Below, piece by piece: positions 23,322-32,027 of a DNA stretch of 64,000 nt. Location: the NCBI RefSeq assembly GCF_009905375.1, contig NC_133652.1:15860850-15924849 (forward strand). Direction: 5' to 3'. The DNA is from Apium graveolens (taxonomy: Eukaryota > Streptophyta > Magnoliopsida > Apiales > Apiaceae). Each line of letters starts with the position of its first letter. Position 1 is the first letter of the stretch. Under the pieces are notes generated by a model. The model did not search any database. It saw only the letters and a program-made list of their open reading frames with translations, and was not told where the DNA came from. Position numbers and translations under genes: made by a program.

Positions 23322-23474
23322 GTTTTTCAATCTCTGTTGATTCTACTAATTTCTATTTCTAAGATTCCCTTTTAATTTCCTCCGTTCTTTTTCTTTCCTC
23401 TTTTTCAAAAGCTGAATCCACTTTCTATAATTTGTCTGCCATTTCACCTTCTTTTTGACTTTAGAGATAAAATT

Positions 23475-23586
23475 TCTGGTAAATGTCCTTGTCTTTTCTG
23501 CTGCTGTCTTTTTCTTCTAGTAACCTTTCTTCTGGTAAATGTCCTTGTCTTTTCTGCTGCTGTCTTTTTCTTCTAGTAACCTTTCT
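23475..23586. repeat. 56 bp tandem duplication upstream of the viral TATA box
   Basis: Two units of 56 bp (23475-23530 and 23531-23586) are identical by eye. They lie about 150-270 bp upstream of the TATA box on the minus strand and contain CAGCAGCAGAAAAGAC-type sequence. Both units are also present in the inverted copy near 32050-32165. The position is that of a promoter enhancer. Confidence 0.85.
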
Positions 23587-23689
23587 TCTTTGTTGCTGCT
23601 GTCTTTTTCTTTTTCCTGAAAATTATTATTATTATTATTTTTATTTTTTTTATTTTTTTTTTTATTTTTTATTTTTTATTTTTTTTTTA

Positions 23690-23924
23690 CAGTCACCAAT
23701 ATAATTTGGGCCGTAGCGTCATTTGTAATATGTTTTCAGTCACCAATTCTTATTGGGCCGAAATATCATTTGTAATATGCTTTCAGTCACCAATTCTCAT
23801 TGGGCCGAAATATCATTTGTAATATGCTTTCAGTCACCAATTCTCATTGGGCCGAAATATCATTTGTAATATGCTTTCAGTCACCAATTCTCATTGGGCC
23901 TATCAATTCATCGTTATTATTACA
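23690..23924. repeat. 47 bp tandem array with CCAAT and GGCCCA motifs
   Basis: Five units start with CAGTCACC at 23690, 23737, 23784, 23831 and 23878, a strict 47 bp period. Each has CCAAT and, about 10 bp on, TTGGGCC. Two shorter degenerate versions (GGTCACC ... GGGCCTAAC) follow near 23931 and 23983. The array lies between the TAV-like ORF and the viral promoter. GGCCCA is the core of plant site II (TCP-bound) elements. Confidence 0.85.
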
Positions 23925-24020
23925 TTGTTAGGTCACCAAATTCTATTGGGCCTAACTTTCATCAAATAGTATTACATTGTATTATATGGTTAGGTCACCC
24001 TTTCAGGGCCTAACAAATAT

Positions 24021-25034
24021 TTATGCAAAGGGATCAGAACATCCTTCTTCTTTTGTTGCTATATTCTTTAGAGTTGCCACTGGTCTCCGTCTTTGGCCTG
24101 ATAATAAATTCTGATAAATTTCCTTTGTCTTCTGAGCATGATTGTGCTTTAAATCTGATAATCTTGCATGCATTTCGTTCAAAGCTGTAGTATCTCTGCT
24201 AATTATATCATTATTATAATAAATGGTTAGTATTTCTTCTGCTAATCCACCTTTACTTGTGCCAATGACACATGCCTTTCCTCCTCGTATCATATCTTCA
24301 AGTTTAGACTTCAATGTTGCTATGTCGATTGCTCTTTTGTTACACAACCAGTCGCCAAATTGCTCTATTGTACATGCCATGTCCGTCTTTAGGCTAGTAT
24401 TTTCACCTTCTATAGTAGTATTCCTGCCATACTTAAATATTTGACAGAGTAATATGGGTTTTCCTGTTAAGTCAGTACAGGCATCAAAAACCTGTATACC
24501 ATAAATTCCTCCTGGTCCGTATGAATTCATGTAAGATTGAAGGCTTTGTGTTATAGTTGATGGTAGTTGTGCTATACTTGATAAGGTTTCATCTACCATT
24601 ATTTTGTCAATAAATCCTAAGAGTAATAGGTTTTTTACTACAGTTGAATCTGCGTTTTCCCTACAGATATACCTTGGGTATTTTCCAAATTTCCCATTTC
24701 TCAGGATTGTAGTATTGGTTTTATAATCATAGTACTTTTGTATTTTTTCAAAGGACTCGGTATATTCTTTGGTAAAGGTTACACGATCTTTTAGGGTAAT
24801 GGTGTTGATAGTATTTTCTGGTATGGTTATTGTTTTGATAGTAGGAGTATTGGCTAATCTTGATACAAAGGTTTCTGGGGTTTTTTGTAGGTTGTTTAAT
24901 ATTCTGAGTTTTCCTTCTAAAGTAGTAGTGAGTTGGCTGATTTCCTCGTTAATAAAGTTTATCTGGTCATTCTTTTCCTTTATCTTCTGAATTACTTCTC
25001 CCACCTGTATCATAATACTGCTAATACTTTCCAT
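24021..25034 (-). CDS. TAV-like protein of the integrated pararetrovirus
   Basis: A 337 aa ORF from the ATG at 25034; an in-frame extension to 25058 begins at TTG and is unlikely. It overlaps the end of the polymerase ORF by 14 nt. In caulimovirids the last large ORF encodes the translation transactivator and inclusion-body protein, which permits reinitiation on polycistronic RNA. Assignment rests on position after RT, size, and a central segment (about residues 90-270) resembling the TAV core, with N-terminal helical sequence. It is shorter than the caulimovirus protein. No stop or frameshift is seen. Confidence 0.7.
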   Translation of the reverse strand: MESISSIMIQVGEVIQKIKEKNDQINFINEEISQLTTTLEGKLRILNNLQKTPETFVSRLANTPTIKTITIPENTINTITLKDRVTFTKEYTESFEKIQKYYDYKTNTTILRNGKFGKYPRYICRENADSTVVKNLLLLGFIDKIMVDETLSSIAQLPSTITQSLQSYMNSYGPGGIYGIQVFDACTDLTGKPILLCQIFKYGRNTTIEGENTSLKTDMACTIEQFGDWLCNKRAIDIATLKSKLEDMIRGGKACVIGTSKGGLAEEILTIYYNNDIISRDTTALNEMHARLSDLKHNHAQKTKEIYQNLLSGQRRRPVATLKNIATKEEGCSDPFA

Positions 25035-26880
25035 TTTCCCTGCTAAGATAGTCTGCAAGAATATTTTTAGTACCTGATATGGTTTTTACAATAAAATCAT
25101 AATAACTAAAAAATGCTTGCCAATTTCTTCTTTTATTTAATTCTGGTAAAGGGTCAATTTTATTGAATATAAATGATCTTACTTGAGTATTATCTGTTCT
25201 AACAACAAATTTTACAGGTAGTAAATGATAATGAAATCTTTTAATCCCTAATTTTACAGCTAATAGTTCCTTTTCATTAATATGATAATTCTTTTCATTG
25301 GGTTTCCATGTTCCAGCTGCATATCCACATATTAAAGGGTTTTCTTTATCAATATCATCTTTTTCAAAAGCTACTAATACTGCTCCCCATCCTATATCAC
25401 TAGCATCTGTAAATAGTTCTAACTGATCACTATCTTTGGGTAATCGTAGTTTAGGTAAATTTTTTACCTTTGTTTTTAATGCTCTTATTGCATTTGTATG
25501 ATCTTCCTTCCACTCAAAAGTTTTATTTTTCTTTATTAAATCTTGTAGTGGTTTTCTTAATTTTGGTAAATCTTTTATATAATCTGAAGCGTAATTTACT
25601 ATTCCTAAGAATTGTTGTACTTCTTTTTTATTTTCTAAAATTTCTTTAAAATTCTTTATTTTTGTTGATATATGTTCTTGTAATTGAATTCCTTCAGAGT
25701 CTATAATATATCCTAAATATTCTATTTTGTGTTTAAATATTTCTGATTTCTTTTCTGATAATAATATTTCATGTTTTCTAATAGTTTGAATAAATATATC
25801 TAGATGTTTTGAATGATCTGTTAAATTATCACTAAATATTAATATATCATCTATATATACTAGAATAAAATCATTCATTTCTCTAAATATTTTATCCATT
25901 CTTCTTTGGAATATTTGTGGAACTGTTCTTAATCCAAATGGTAGTACTATCCATTCATAATGTCCTTGTGGAACGCTAAATGCTGTTAAACATCTAGATT
26001 CCTTAGTTAATTTTATTTGCCAGTATCCACTTTTACAATCAAATTTGCTAAACCATTTTTTATTACTTGTTTGGTTGATTAAATTTCTTTTATATGGTAA
26101 AAAATATCCATCAAATATAGTCTTTTTATTTAGTTCCCGATAGTCTATTACCATTCTAGCTTTTCCTCTTTTTACTTCATTATGATTTCTTACTAAAAAT
26201 GCTGGGCTACTATGCGGGCTTTTACTTTCTTGTATTAGTCCTAAGTCTAATAATTCTTTTATTTGAACTCCTAACTCCTTTTGATCTGTTGGACTATATC
26301 TTATTGGTCTGTTTCTAATTATATCATTAGGGTTTATTAGTTTTATTTCAGCATATATTTTTTCTTTTTCCCATAACTTCATTGGATGTTCTCCAAAATT
26401 TATTTTTAAGGCCTTTAAATATTTTTGTTTTAATAGTTCTAAATTTATTTTTCTTTCTGCTTTAATATTACTTATTTCTATTGATTTTACGGGTATTATT
26501 CTTTTTAATACTATCCATTTTTCGCAAGGTGTTAACAAACTTATCCTATCTTGTTTTATTATTTGAGTTTTAAAAGAATCTAAAAAGTTATTTCCTAGTA
26601 ACATTTGTTGTTTCATATTATTTTCTTGGTATATTATAGGTAACCTAAATCTTATTTTTCCTAATATAAATCTTACATTTTCTGCTATTATATCTATCTC
26701 TTTTTTATGGTTATTGAATCCTGTTACTATTATTCTATTTTTTGTATGCTTCCATTTGTGTTGAGTAAATACTTCTTCTTTAGCTAAACAAATATCTGCT
26801 CCACTATCTATAAATATCTTTTGTTTTATATATTTCGTAGGTTTATATTCTACCTGTGCTTCAATATATATAGCTACCAT
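25021..26880 (-). CDS. Pararetroviral protease, reverse transcriptase and RNase H
   Basis: An intact 619 aa ORF from an ATG at 26880, six bases after the coat protein stop codon. Domains in order: retropepsin with DSGA at 25-28 and LLGNNFL at 94-100; RT with the IDYRELN region near 245-251, SVPQGHYEW near 302 and the catalytic YIDD at 342-345; RNase H with LFTDAS near 489-494 and a late DYLSRE. This set without integrase is the caulimovirid polymerase. The copy has no disabling change that I can see, so it may still encode active enzyme if transcribed. Confidence 0.93.
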   Translation of the reverse strand: MVAIYIEAQVEYKPTKYIKQKIFIDSGADICLAKEEVFTQHKWKHTKNRIIVTGFNNHKKEIDIIAENVRFILGKIRFRLPIIYQENNMKQQMLLGNNFLDSFKTQIIKQDRISLLTPCEKWIVLKRIIPVKSIEISNIKAERKINLELLKQKYLKALKINFGEHPMKLWEKEKIYAEIKLINPNDIIRNRPIRYSPTDQKELGVQIKELLDLGLIQESKSPHSSPAFLVRNHNEVKRGKARMVIDYRELNKKTIFDGYFLPYKRNLINQTSNKKWFSKFDCKSGYWQIKLTKESRCLTAFSVPQGHYEWIVLPFGLRTVPQIFQRRMDKIFREMNDFILVYIDDILIFSDNLTDHSKHLDIFIQTIRKHEILLSEKKSEIFKHKIEYLGYIIDSEGIQLQEHISTKIKNFKEILENKKEVQQFLGIVNYASDYIKDLPKLRKPLQDLIKKNKTFEWKEDHTNAIRALKTKVKNLPKLRLPKDSDQLELFTDASDIGWGAVLVAFEKDDIDKENPLICGYAAGTWKPNEKNYHINEKELLAVKLGIKRFHYHLLPVKFVVRTDNTQVRSFIFNKIDPLPELNKRRNWQAFFSYYDFIVKTISGTKNILADYLSRENGKY

Positions 26881-26886
26881 TTTATT

Positions 26887-28782
26887 CTATTCAGTAGTTA
26901 AACTTTCATTATTACTATCATTTTCATTTATATAATTTATTTCTTCTGGTTCTGTTTCACTTATATAGAATACTTCTTCATCATACCAGTTATTATTATC
27001 TTCTCTTATGTATTCTAATTTCATTATTAATTCGGTGGTATCTATGTATTTTACTCTTTTTTGCTGTAATTTAGGACACTTATTTGCATAATGTCCCTTT
27101 TCATTACAATTCCAACATTTACAATCTGCTATTTTTGTTTTATTTCTTTTTCTAAACTTTCTCTTATATCTAAATCTCTTTCTATTTTCAGGAGTATTTC
27201 TATATTTTTTAAATTTTCTTCTTTTAAATCTTCGATTAAATGGTTTATAAGGTCTATAGGTTTTATTTTGTTTTCTATAATATTCATTTTGATTATTATA
27301 ATCTAGTTTCCTATATTTCCTATACTTCTTTCTAGTTTTATAATCTTGATTATCACATCCAAATATTAATTTTTTCTCCGTAAAATTACAGATTTCTCTT
27401 AATCCTTGTTTTTTATCCTTTTTAATTTTCTGTTGAATTCTATATTCTTCACATTTTCGAGTTAAATATGCTCTTAATAATCTAATTCTTTCTCCTAATG
27501 TATTTTCTTTAGGTTCTAGATTATTATATTCTTTAGTTATTTCGGTATTATAAGGTGAAGGTAGATGATCATAATACAGTTGTTGATATACTAAGCTTTC
27601 ATTAGGTAAAAACTTAGCTTCATAAAAGAATTTAGTAAAACTTATAGTATATTCTGGTAATTTACTAATCCTACAACATTTCATATTATTTAGATACATT
27701 GTTATTTCTAATTTTCTTTCTACTGTTATATTTTCTTGAGCTACAAACCATCTTTCTCCTAGAAATTCTCTTTTTAATAATATGTCAAATGCGTTTAACG
27801 TATCTTTCCAGCTTCTAGCATACGTTCTTACTTGTCCCTTTAATTCATAAATAATATTTTCTAACCAAAATGCTGCTTTTCCTATAATTGTTTTTTATAT
27901 TAGTTCAAAAACATAATCCAGATCTTCTATATTTTTTGAATTCATTAAGGCTATATACATCCCTAAATTCCAGTCTTTTATTCTTCTACTTATTTCTTGA
28001 TCGTCGTAGACATTATCTAAATCTAGAAAATATCCATTTATATTTATTCCTTGGTGTATTGATCCTATGAAATCTTGTACTTCATTTTGTTGTCCTATAG
28101 GTATATTTCCTGGCATTTTAATATTATTTTTAGTTATTATATGATCTTCTATTTCTTCTTCTGGGTATGCATCGTTATCCATTGATTCGGTTTCATAATT
28201 TGTTTGTTTATGTGAAGTTTCTCTTTCTTCTATATCACTTTCATCGCTTTTCTCTTCATTTGTTATTATTGCATTTACGGTTTTTCCGAGGGCTTCTAAT
28301 ATTTCTTTATTTTCTTTTATTACTATTTCCTTTTCCTCATTATCTGATTCCTCTAAGTAATTTAATCCTTCTTCTCCTAGATTACTATCTGATGTACTTG
28401 TATTACTGCTCTCATCTTGTTCTTTGTTCGTTTCTGGATTACTATCGTCAGACTTAATAATTTCCTTTCCTTTTAATTCTATTTTTAATTGATTAATCTC
28501 ATTTTTTAAATTATCTATTTCTTTTAATACACTTATTACTTCTAACTTTGTTTCTTTTAATTCTTTCTTTTGGGTTTTATATTTTTTTTTATAAAATTTA
28601 TATTTATTTAACCATTCTATATTAGTTTTAGTTTTTAATTTAGCATTTTCTTTTCTTAATTCTTTTAGTTCATCTTCTCTTATTTCTTGTTTTATAGGTT
28701 CATATTTTTGTCTTTCTTTTTCCAGTAACTCTTTTCCATGTTTTTTAAGAAATGTTATAGCACTATGTTCTGTTATAGACAT
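26887..28782 (-). pseudogene. Pararetroviral coat protein, one in-frame stop
   Basis: One frame runs from the ATG at 28782 to 26887 but is cut by a single TAA at 27897-27895. The part before it (295 codons) has a long Lys/Glu-rich coiled-coil region and an acidic stretch typical of the N-terminal part of caulimovirid coat proteins. The part after it includes a strongly basic Arg/Lys-rich region and the zinc knuckle CWNCNEKGHYANKC (CX2CX4HX4C), followed by an acidic C-terminus. Same frame on both sides and preserved content point to a recent nonsense mutation rather than two genes. Confidence 0.88.
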
Positions 28783-28786
28783 TTTC

Positions 28787-29182
28787 CTAAAATTTTCCTG
28801 ATTTATGAAGCTCTGCTAAACCATTTATTGTTCTTTTAACGCCTATAGTTATTTTCGGTTTTGCTTTGCTTATATCCATTAATATAGGTTCTTTAGTTCT
28901 TCCTATTACTGTTATAGGTACTAGTTCTGGTTCTTCTGTTTCATCTTTAATTACTTTCTTTTCTTTATTTTGTTCTAAACTATTTTGTATAATGGTTAAT
29001 TTATCTAATATTTGTTTAAAGATTGGGATTTCTGATATATTCCATAACGCTGTTATTTCTTCCTTAATTATCTTTCTACTAATTTCTTGATTTTCTTCCA
29101 TCTTTTTTAATATAGCGTTTAAACTTTCCTTTATAAATATTTCGTTCCAAATATCTTTTATTTGGTTTTCAGTATTATTCAT
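28787..29182 (-). CDS. Virion-associated-protein-like ORF of the pararetrovirus
   Basis: A 131 aa ORF between the small coiled-coil ORF and the coat protein. It overlaps the upstream ORF by 8 nt and ends four bases before the coat protein ATG. Length and position match the caulimovirus virion-associated protein (ORF III, about 129 aa). The N-terminal part is predicted helical and the C-terminal part is Pro/Lys-rich, as in DNA-binding VAPs. Assignment is by position and size. Confidence 0.65.
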   Translation of the reverse strand: MNNTENQIKDIWNEIFIKESLNAILKKMEENQEISRKIIKEEITALWNISEIPIFKQILDKLTIIQNSLEQNKEKKVIKDETEEPELVPITVIGRTKEPILMDISKAKPKITIGVKRTINGLAELHKSGKF

Positions 29183-29399
29183 ATTTATAGGCTCGTTTTC
29201 TCCATTCTCCTTTAATTATCCATATTTTTCTTTTCTTACCTTTTATTTTCTCTAATTCTTTTATTTCTTCCTCTAGTTTTTCTTTTTCTTTTAAGTATTG
29301 TAGTTCTTTTTCCTGAGACATAATTAATGTTTCTTTTATTATCCTATTAATAGTTTCTATTTCATCTTTCTTTTCATTTATTTCCTTTTCAGGGTTCAT
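29175..29399 (-). CDS. Small coiled-coil ORF of the pararetrovirus
   Basis: 74 aa, almost entirely a Lys/Glu heptad-type helix with a basic C-terminus. Its ATG overlaps the movement protein stop codon as ATGA, and its own stop overlaps the next ORF. It sits where caulimoviruses have the aphid transmission factor, but the size and sequence do not prove that role. Confidence 0.6.
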   Translation of the reverse strand: MNPEKEINEKKDEIETINRIIKETLIMSQEKELQYLKEKEKLEEEIKELEKIKGKKRKIWIIKGEWRKRAYKYE

Positions 29400-30685
29400 A
29401 TTCTGTCTATAAATCTTAATTTATTCTGATCATTTATTTCTATTCTTTCATTGGTTATATTATATTTTATTTCATTTAAGAAATCCATTCCTAATAATAG
29501 TTGATAACTAACGTCGTTTTCTATTACTCCTAGGCTTATATTATATTCTAAGTCTAAAATTTTTAATCTCAATTTTATACTTTTTGTTATTATTGTTTCT
29601 CTCGAGCTATTTGGTTCAGTTATTATTTGAGGTTCTATTTCCTCACATTTGTTTGAGTCAACTTCAGTTATATGTATTTGACTTTTTGTTGCTCCGGTAT
29701 TTATTTCTGTTATAACTTCTTTGGCAAATATTCCATTAAATATTATTGTTTTTATTCTTAATTTATCTGATTCGTAACACGGTAATTTTATTAAATCTAA
29801 TTTTCTACTGGTCATACTCATTGATCTAACTAAATTTATAGGGTTGTGTTCTCTTCTAAAACTTAATCTAGATCCTTCTAATATTGGTTTAATTCTTTGT
29901 GTTGGAATTATTTGTCTATTACTAAAGTCTATTGTAAATTCTTCTGGGATTGTTATTTGAGATTCTTCTTTATGTTCAATTTTTTCTAATATATCATTAT
30001 ATAATTTTGGTACTATTATTCCTAATTCCGTTTGTTTCTTTACATGATGGTTTCCAGTCATAGCATATACTATTTTAGTTTCTATACTAATTACCTTACT
30101 TCCCTTTTGCATTTTTATTCCATCTAATTTATAATATAATGTTAAAGATCTTTCTTTATTTTCATCTCTTAATGATATGCTGAAATCAGGTTGTATTATA
30201 AATTTTAATTTCTGATATATTAAGTTTCCTTTTACTACTGCTATTAATGAATCTTGTATATTTCCTATTATTCTATCGTCTAGTACATATATTTGTATGG
30301 GAGTATCAATATTTTTCTGAAAATATGCTTTTATTGTAAATTCTATTGCTCCAAAATAAATATTTTTTAGTTTATTTGCTTCTTTTTGTTTTAATTTAGA
30401 TAGTTCTTTTTTTATCAAACCATCTGTTATTAAATTTATTTTTGCTTTTCCATTTATTGTATCTATGTCTATTATATTTTCATGTTTTTGAGCTATATAT
30501 CTAACTTCTTTATTTCTTTCAAAATATGATGTTTTGAATATCTTTTTTATTGTTAGTTCTTCTGTTTCACTTTGAATTTGATTATATATATCTGGTTTAA
30601 AACTTAGAGTTTGTGATGTTCCTTCTTCGTATTCATCCATTTGATAATATACATCTTGTGTTTCACTTGATTTCTCTAATGACAT
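29396..30685 (-). CDS. Pararetroviral movement protein with a C-terminal retropepsin-like domain
   Basis: An intact 429 aa ORF with an ATG start at 30685. The middle part (about 50-260) fits the 30K-superfamily movement protein that lets the virus pass plasmodesmata, including the conserved VLDDRI region at 134-139. The C-terminal region has a second feature: NTGAT at 329-333 and LLLGMDFL at 396-403, with spacing and following segment like a retropepsin fold. The expected catalytic Asp is Asn, so this would be an inactive protease-like domain. A separate, apparently active retropepsin is in the polymerase ORF. The 30K assignment also follows from position as the first large ORF. Confidence 0.8.
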   Translation of the reverse strand: MSLEKSSETQDVYYQMDEYEEGTSQTLSFKPDIYNQIQSETEELTIKKIFKTSYFERNKEVRYIAQKHENIIDIDTINGKAKINLITDGLIKKELSKLKQKEANKLKNIYFGAIEFTIKAYFQKNIDTPIQIYVLDDRIIGNIQDSLIAVVKGNLIYQKLKFIIQPDFSISLRDENKERSLTLYYKLDGIKMQKGSKVISIETKIVYAMTGNHHVKKQTELGIIVPKLYNDILEKIEHKEESQITIPEEFTIDFSNRQIIPTQRIKPILEGSRLSFRREHNPINLVRSMSMTSRKLDLIKLPCYESDKLRIKTIIFNGIFAKEVITEINTGATKSQIHITEVDSNKCEEIEPQIITEPNSSRETIITKSIKLRLKILDLEYNISLGVIENDVSYQLLLGMDFLNEIKYNITNERIEINDQNKLRFIDRI

Positions 30686-30702
30686 TTTTTCAAACTGTAT
30701 TA

Positions 30703-30960
30703 TTATCCAGTTATATTACTCGATAAAATTATTCTTTTAAGTCCTTGAATTCTTAGTTTATTATTTCTAAATGTTATTATCATATTTCCAAGTTGTTGAT
30801 AACATCTTATTATTTCATCCGTATTTTCTCTTGTCCATTCAATTTCATTTTTTCTTTCTTGCAATTTATCTAGTTCTATTTCTAGTTTTTCTTGATTTTT
30901 TATTAATTCTTTTATTTTTCTATTATTTCTAGTTATTGCATTTGGATCTATCCAATTCAT
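30703..30960 (-). CDS. Small coiled-coil ORF 2 of the pararetrovirus
   Basis: 85 aa from an ATG at 30960, four bases after the previous stop. The centre is a Glu/Lys-rich helix with regular Leu/Ile spacing. Tight packing with its neighbours supports a translated viral ORF. Function not recognised. Confidence 0.55.
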   Translation of the reverse strand: MNWIDPNAITRNNRKIKELIKNQEKLEIELDKLQERKNEIEWTRENTDEIIRCYQQLGNMIITFRNNKLRIQGLKRIILSSNITG

Positions 30961-30964
30961 TTTT

Positions 30965-31279
30965 TTAAATTTTTTGCCTTAAATCATCTATTAATTTATA
31001 TTGTTCAGTTAATACTTCTTTTAATTCTTTTATTTGAATTTCTAAATTAGTTTCTTTAATAAATTTTTCTCGTTTTATTAAAAGTTTTTCTTCTTCCAGT
31101 CTTCTAATTTTTTCATCTCTCTCTTTCAACATTGTTCGTAACCTAGCTATAATATCTAATTTTTCATTTATTATTTGCATACTTATTTTACAACTTTCAA
31201 TATGTTGATTTATATCTTTATTAAAAGTAAAGTTTTTATCTGCTATTAGTTTAATACTTTCTAACTTATAGTCTTCCAT
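30965..31279 (-). CDS. First small ORF of the pararetrovirus, coiled coil
   Basis: 104 aa from an ATG at 31279, the first sizeable ORF after the leader. Residues about 35-104 form a strongly charged coiled coil. It occupies the place of the small ORF VII of caulimoviruses, but similarity was not established. Confidence 0.55.
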   Translation of the reverse strand: MEDYKLESIKLIADKNFTFNKDINQHIESCKISMQIINEKLDIIARLRTMLKERDEKIRRLEEEKLLIKREKFIKETNLEIQIKELKEVLTEQYKLIDDLRQKI

Positions 31280-31567
31280 ATAATATTTATTTTATTTATA
31301 TAAATATATTAATTGTCTATATAGATTTTTCTTACACATTTGTTTTGTTTCTTTATTCTCTACTATAAAATAAATTAATAGATTTGCTATTATTTTAGAT
31401 TTATAACTTTTATTCTTATTTTTTAGTAATTTTGCTGGAGGTCTCATTTAATTTTTAATTTTTACTATTCATAATTACTATTCATTTTTTACTATTCATC
31501 GGTTATTATTCATTCCGAAATTTTGCTACAGTAATTTACTGTTCATTTTTTCCGGCCTATTTTCTAG

Positions 31568-31581
31568 CTCTGATACCAGAT
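31568..31581 (-). other. Viral primer-binding site (initiator tRNA-Met)
   Basis: The minus strand reads TGGTATCAGAGC within the leader, upstream of the first ORF. Caulimovirids prime minus-strand DNA here with initiator tRNA-Met. The left end of the integrated copy falls at this same point, which is where the discontinuity in viral DNA would be. Confidence 0.9.
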
Positions 31582-31582
31582 T

Positions 31583-32027
31583 CGCGGGGATCGTTTTTTA
31601 TATCTGATAACCCTAAAGAGGGAAGGCACACAGATATATAATAAACAATTATATACATGATTATATCCAAAAATCAGCATATTTCATTTAAATGTCTACA
31701 ACCTCATAACAATACTCATATTGTGATCTGTTCCATAAACATTCTACTAATATCATAATTTAGCAATCATAAATTCAGAATAATACCTTATAAGTATCCT
31801 AGATCACCTATGGCTGTCAACCTGTCTTGGCTCTCCTTCCCTTCTCGCTTCCTTGCTTTGGGATATAGCCTGACCTTGGGATCGCCTGGGATATCCTCTA
31901 AAATACTTAATAAAATATTATATCTGTCTTAACAATTACTAAATATAGACATAGTATAATATTTACTTCGATCTCACAATATTTTCTTGTATAGAGATTG
32001 TAGAGAGAAAGGTTTAGCTACTCATAA
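31583..32027 (-). repeat. Viral leader, internal direct copy
   Basis: Near-identical to 22795-23244 in the same orientation. It ends at about 32022-32027 in an A-rich junction, where it meets an inverted promoter-leader copy. Confidence 0.9.

Noticed and set aside
23483..23704. 73-codon plus-strand ORF in the viral promoter region
   Set aside because: Ser/Leu/Phe/Tyr low-complexity translation of the 56 bp duplication and T-rich tracts.
23690..23924. CRISPR-like regular repeats
   Set aside because: The 47 bp units are a head-to-tail tandem array without unique spacers, in a plant genome and next to a viral promoter.
25034..25058. Longer start for the TAV-like ORF
   Set aside because: The extension begins at TTG inside the polymerase end; the ATG at 25034 is the first normal start.
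31568..31581. Possible tRNA-Met gene fragments here and at 12509-12522
   Set aside because: Only the 12-13 base primer-site match is present, with no cloverleaf; both sit where primer-binding sites belong.
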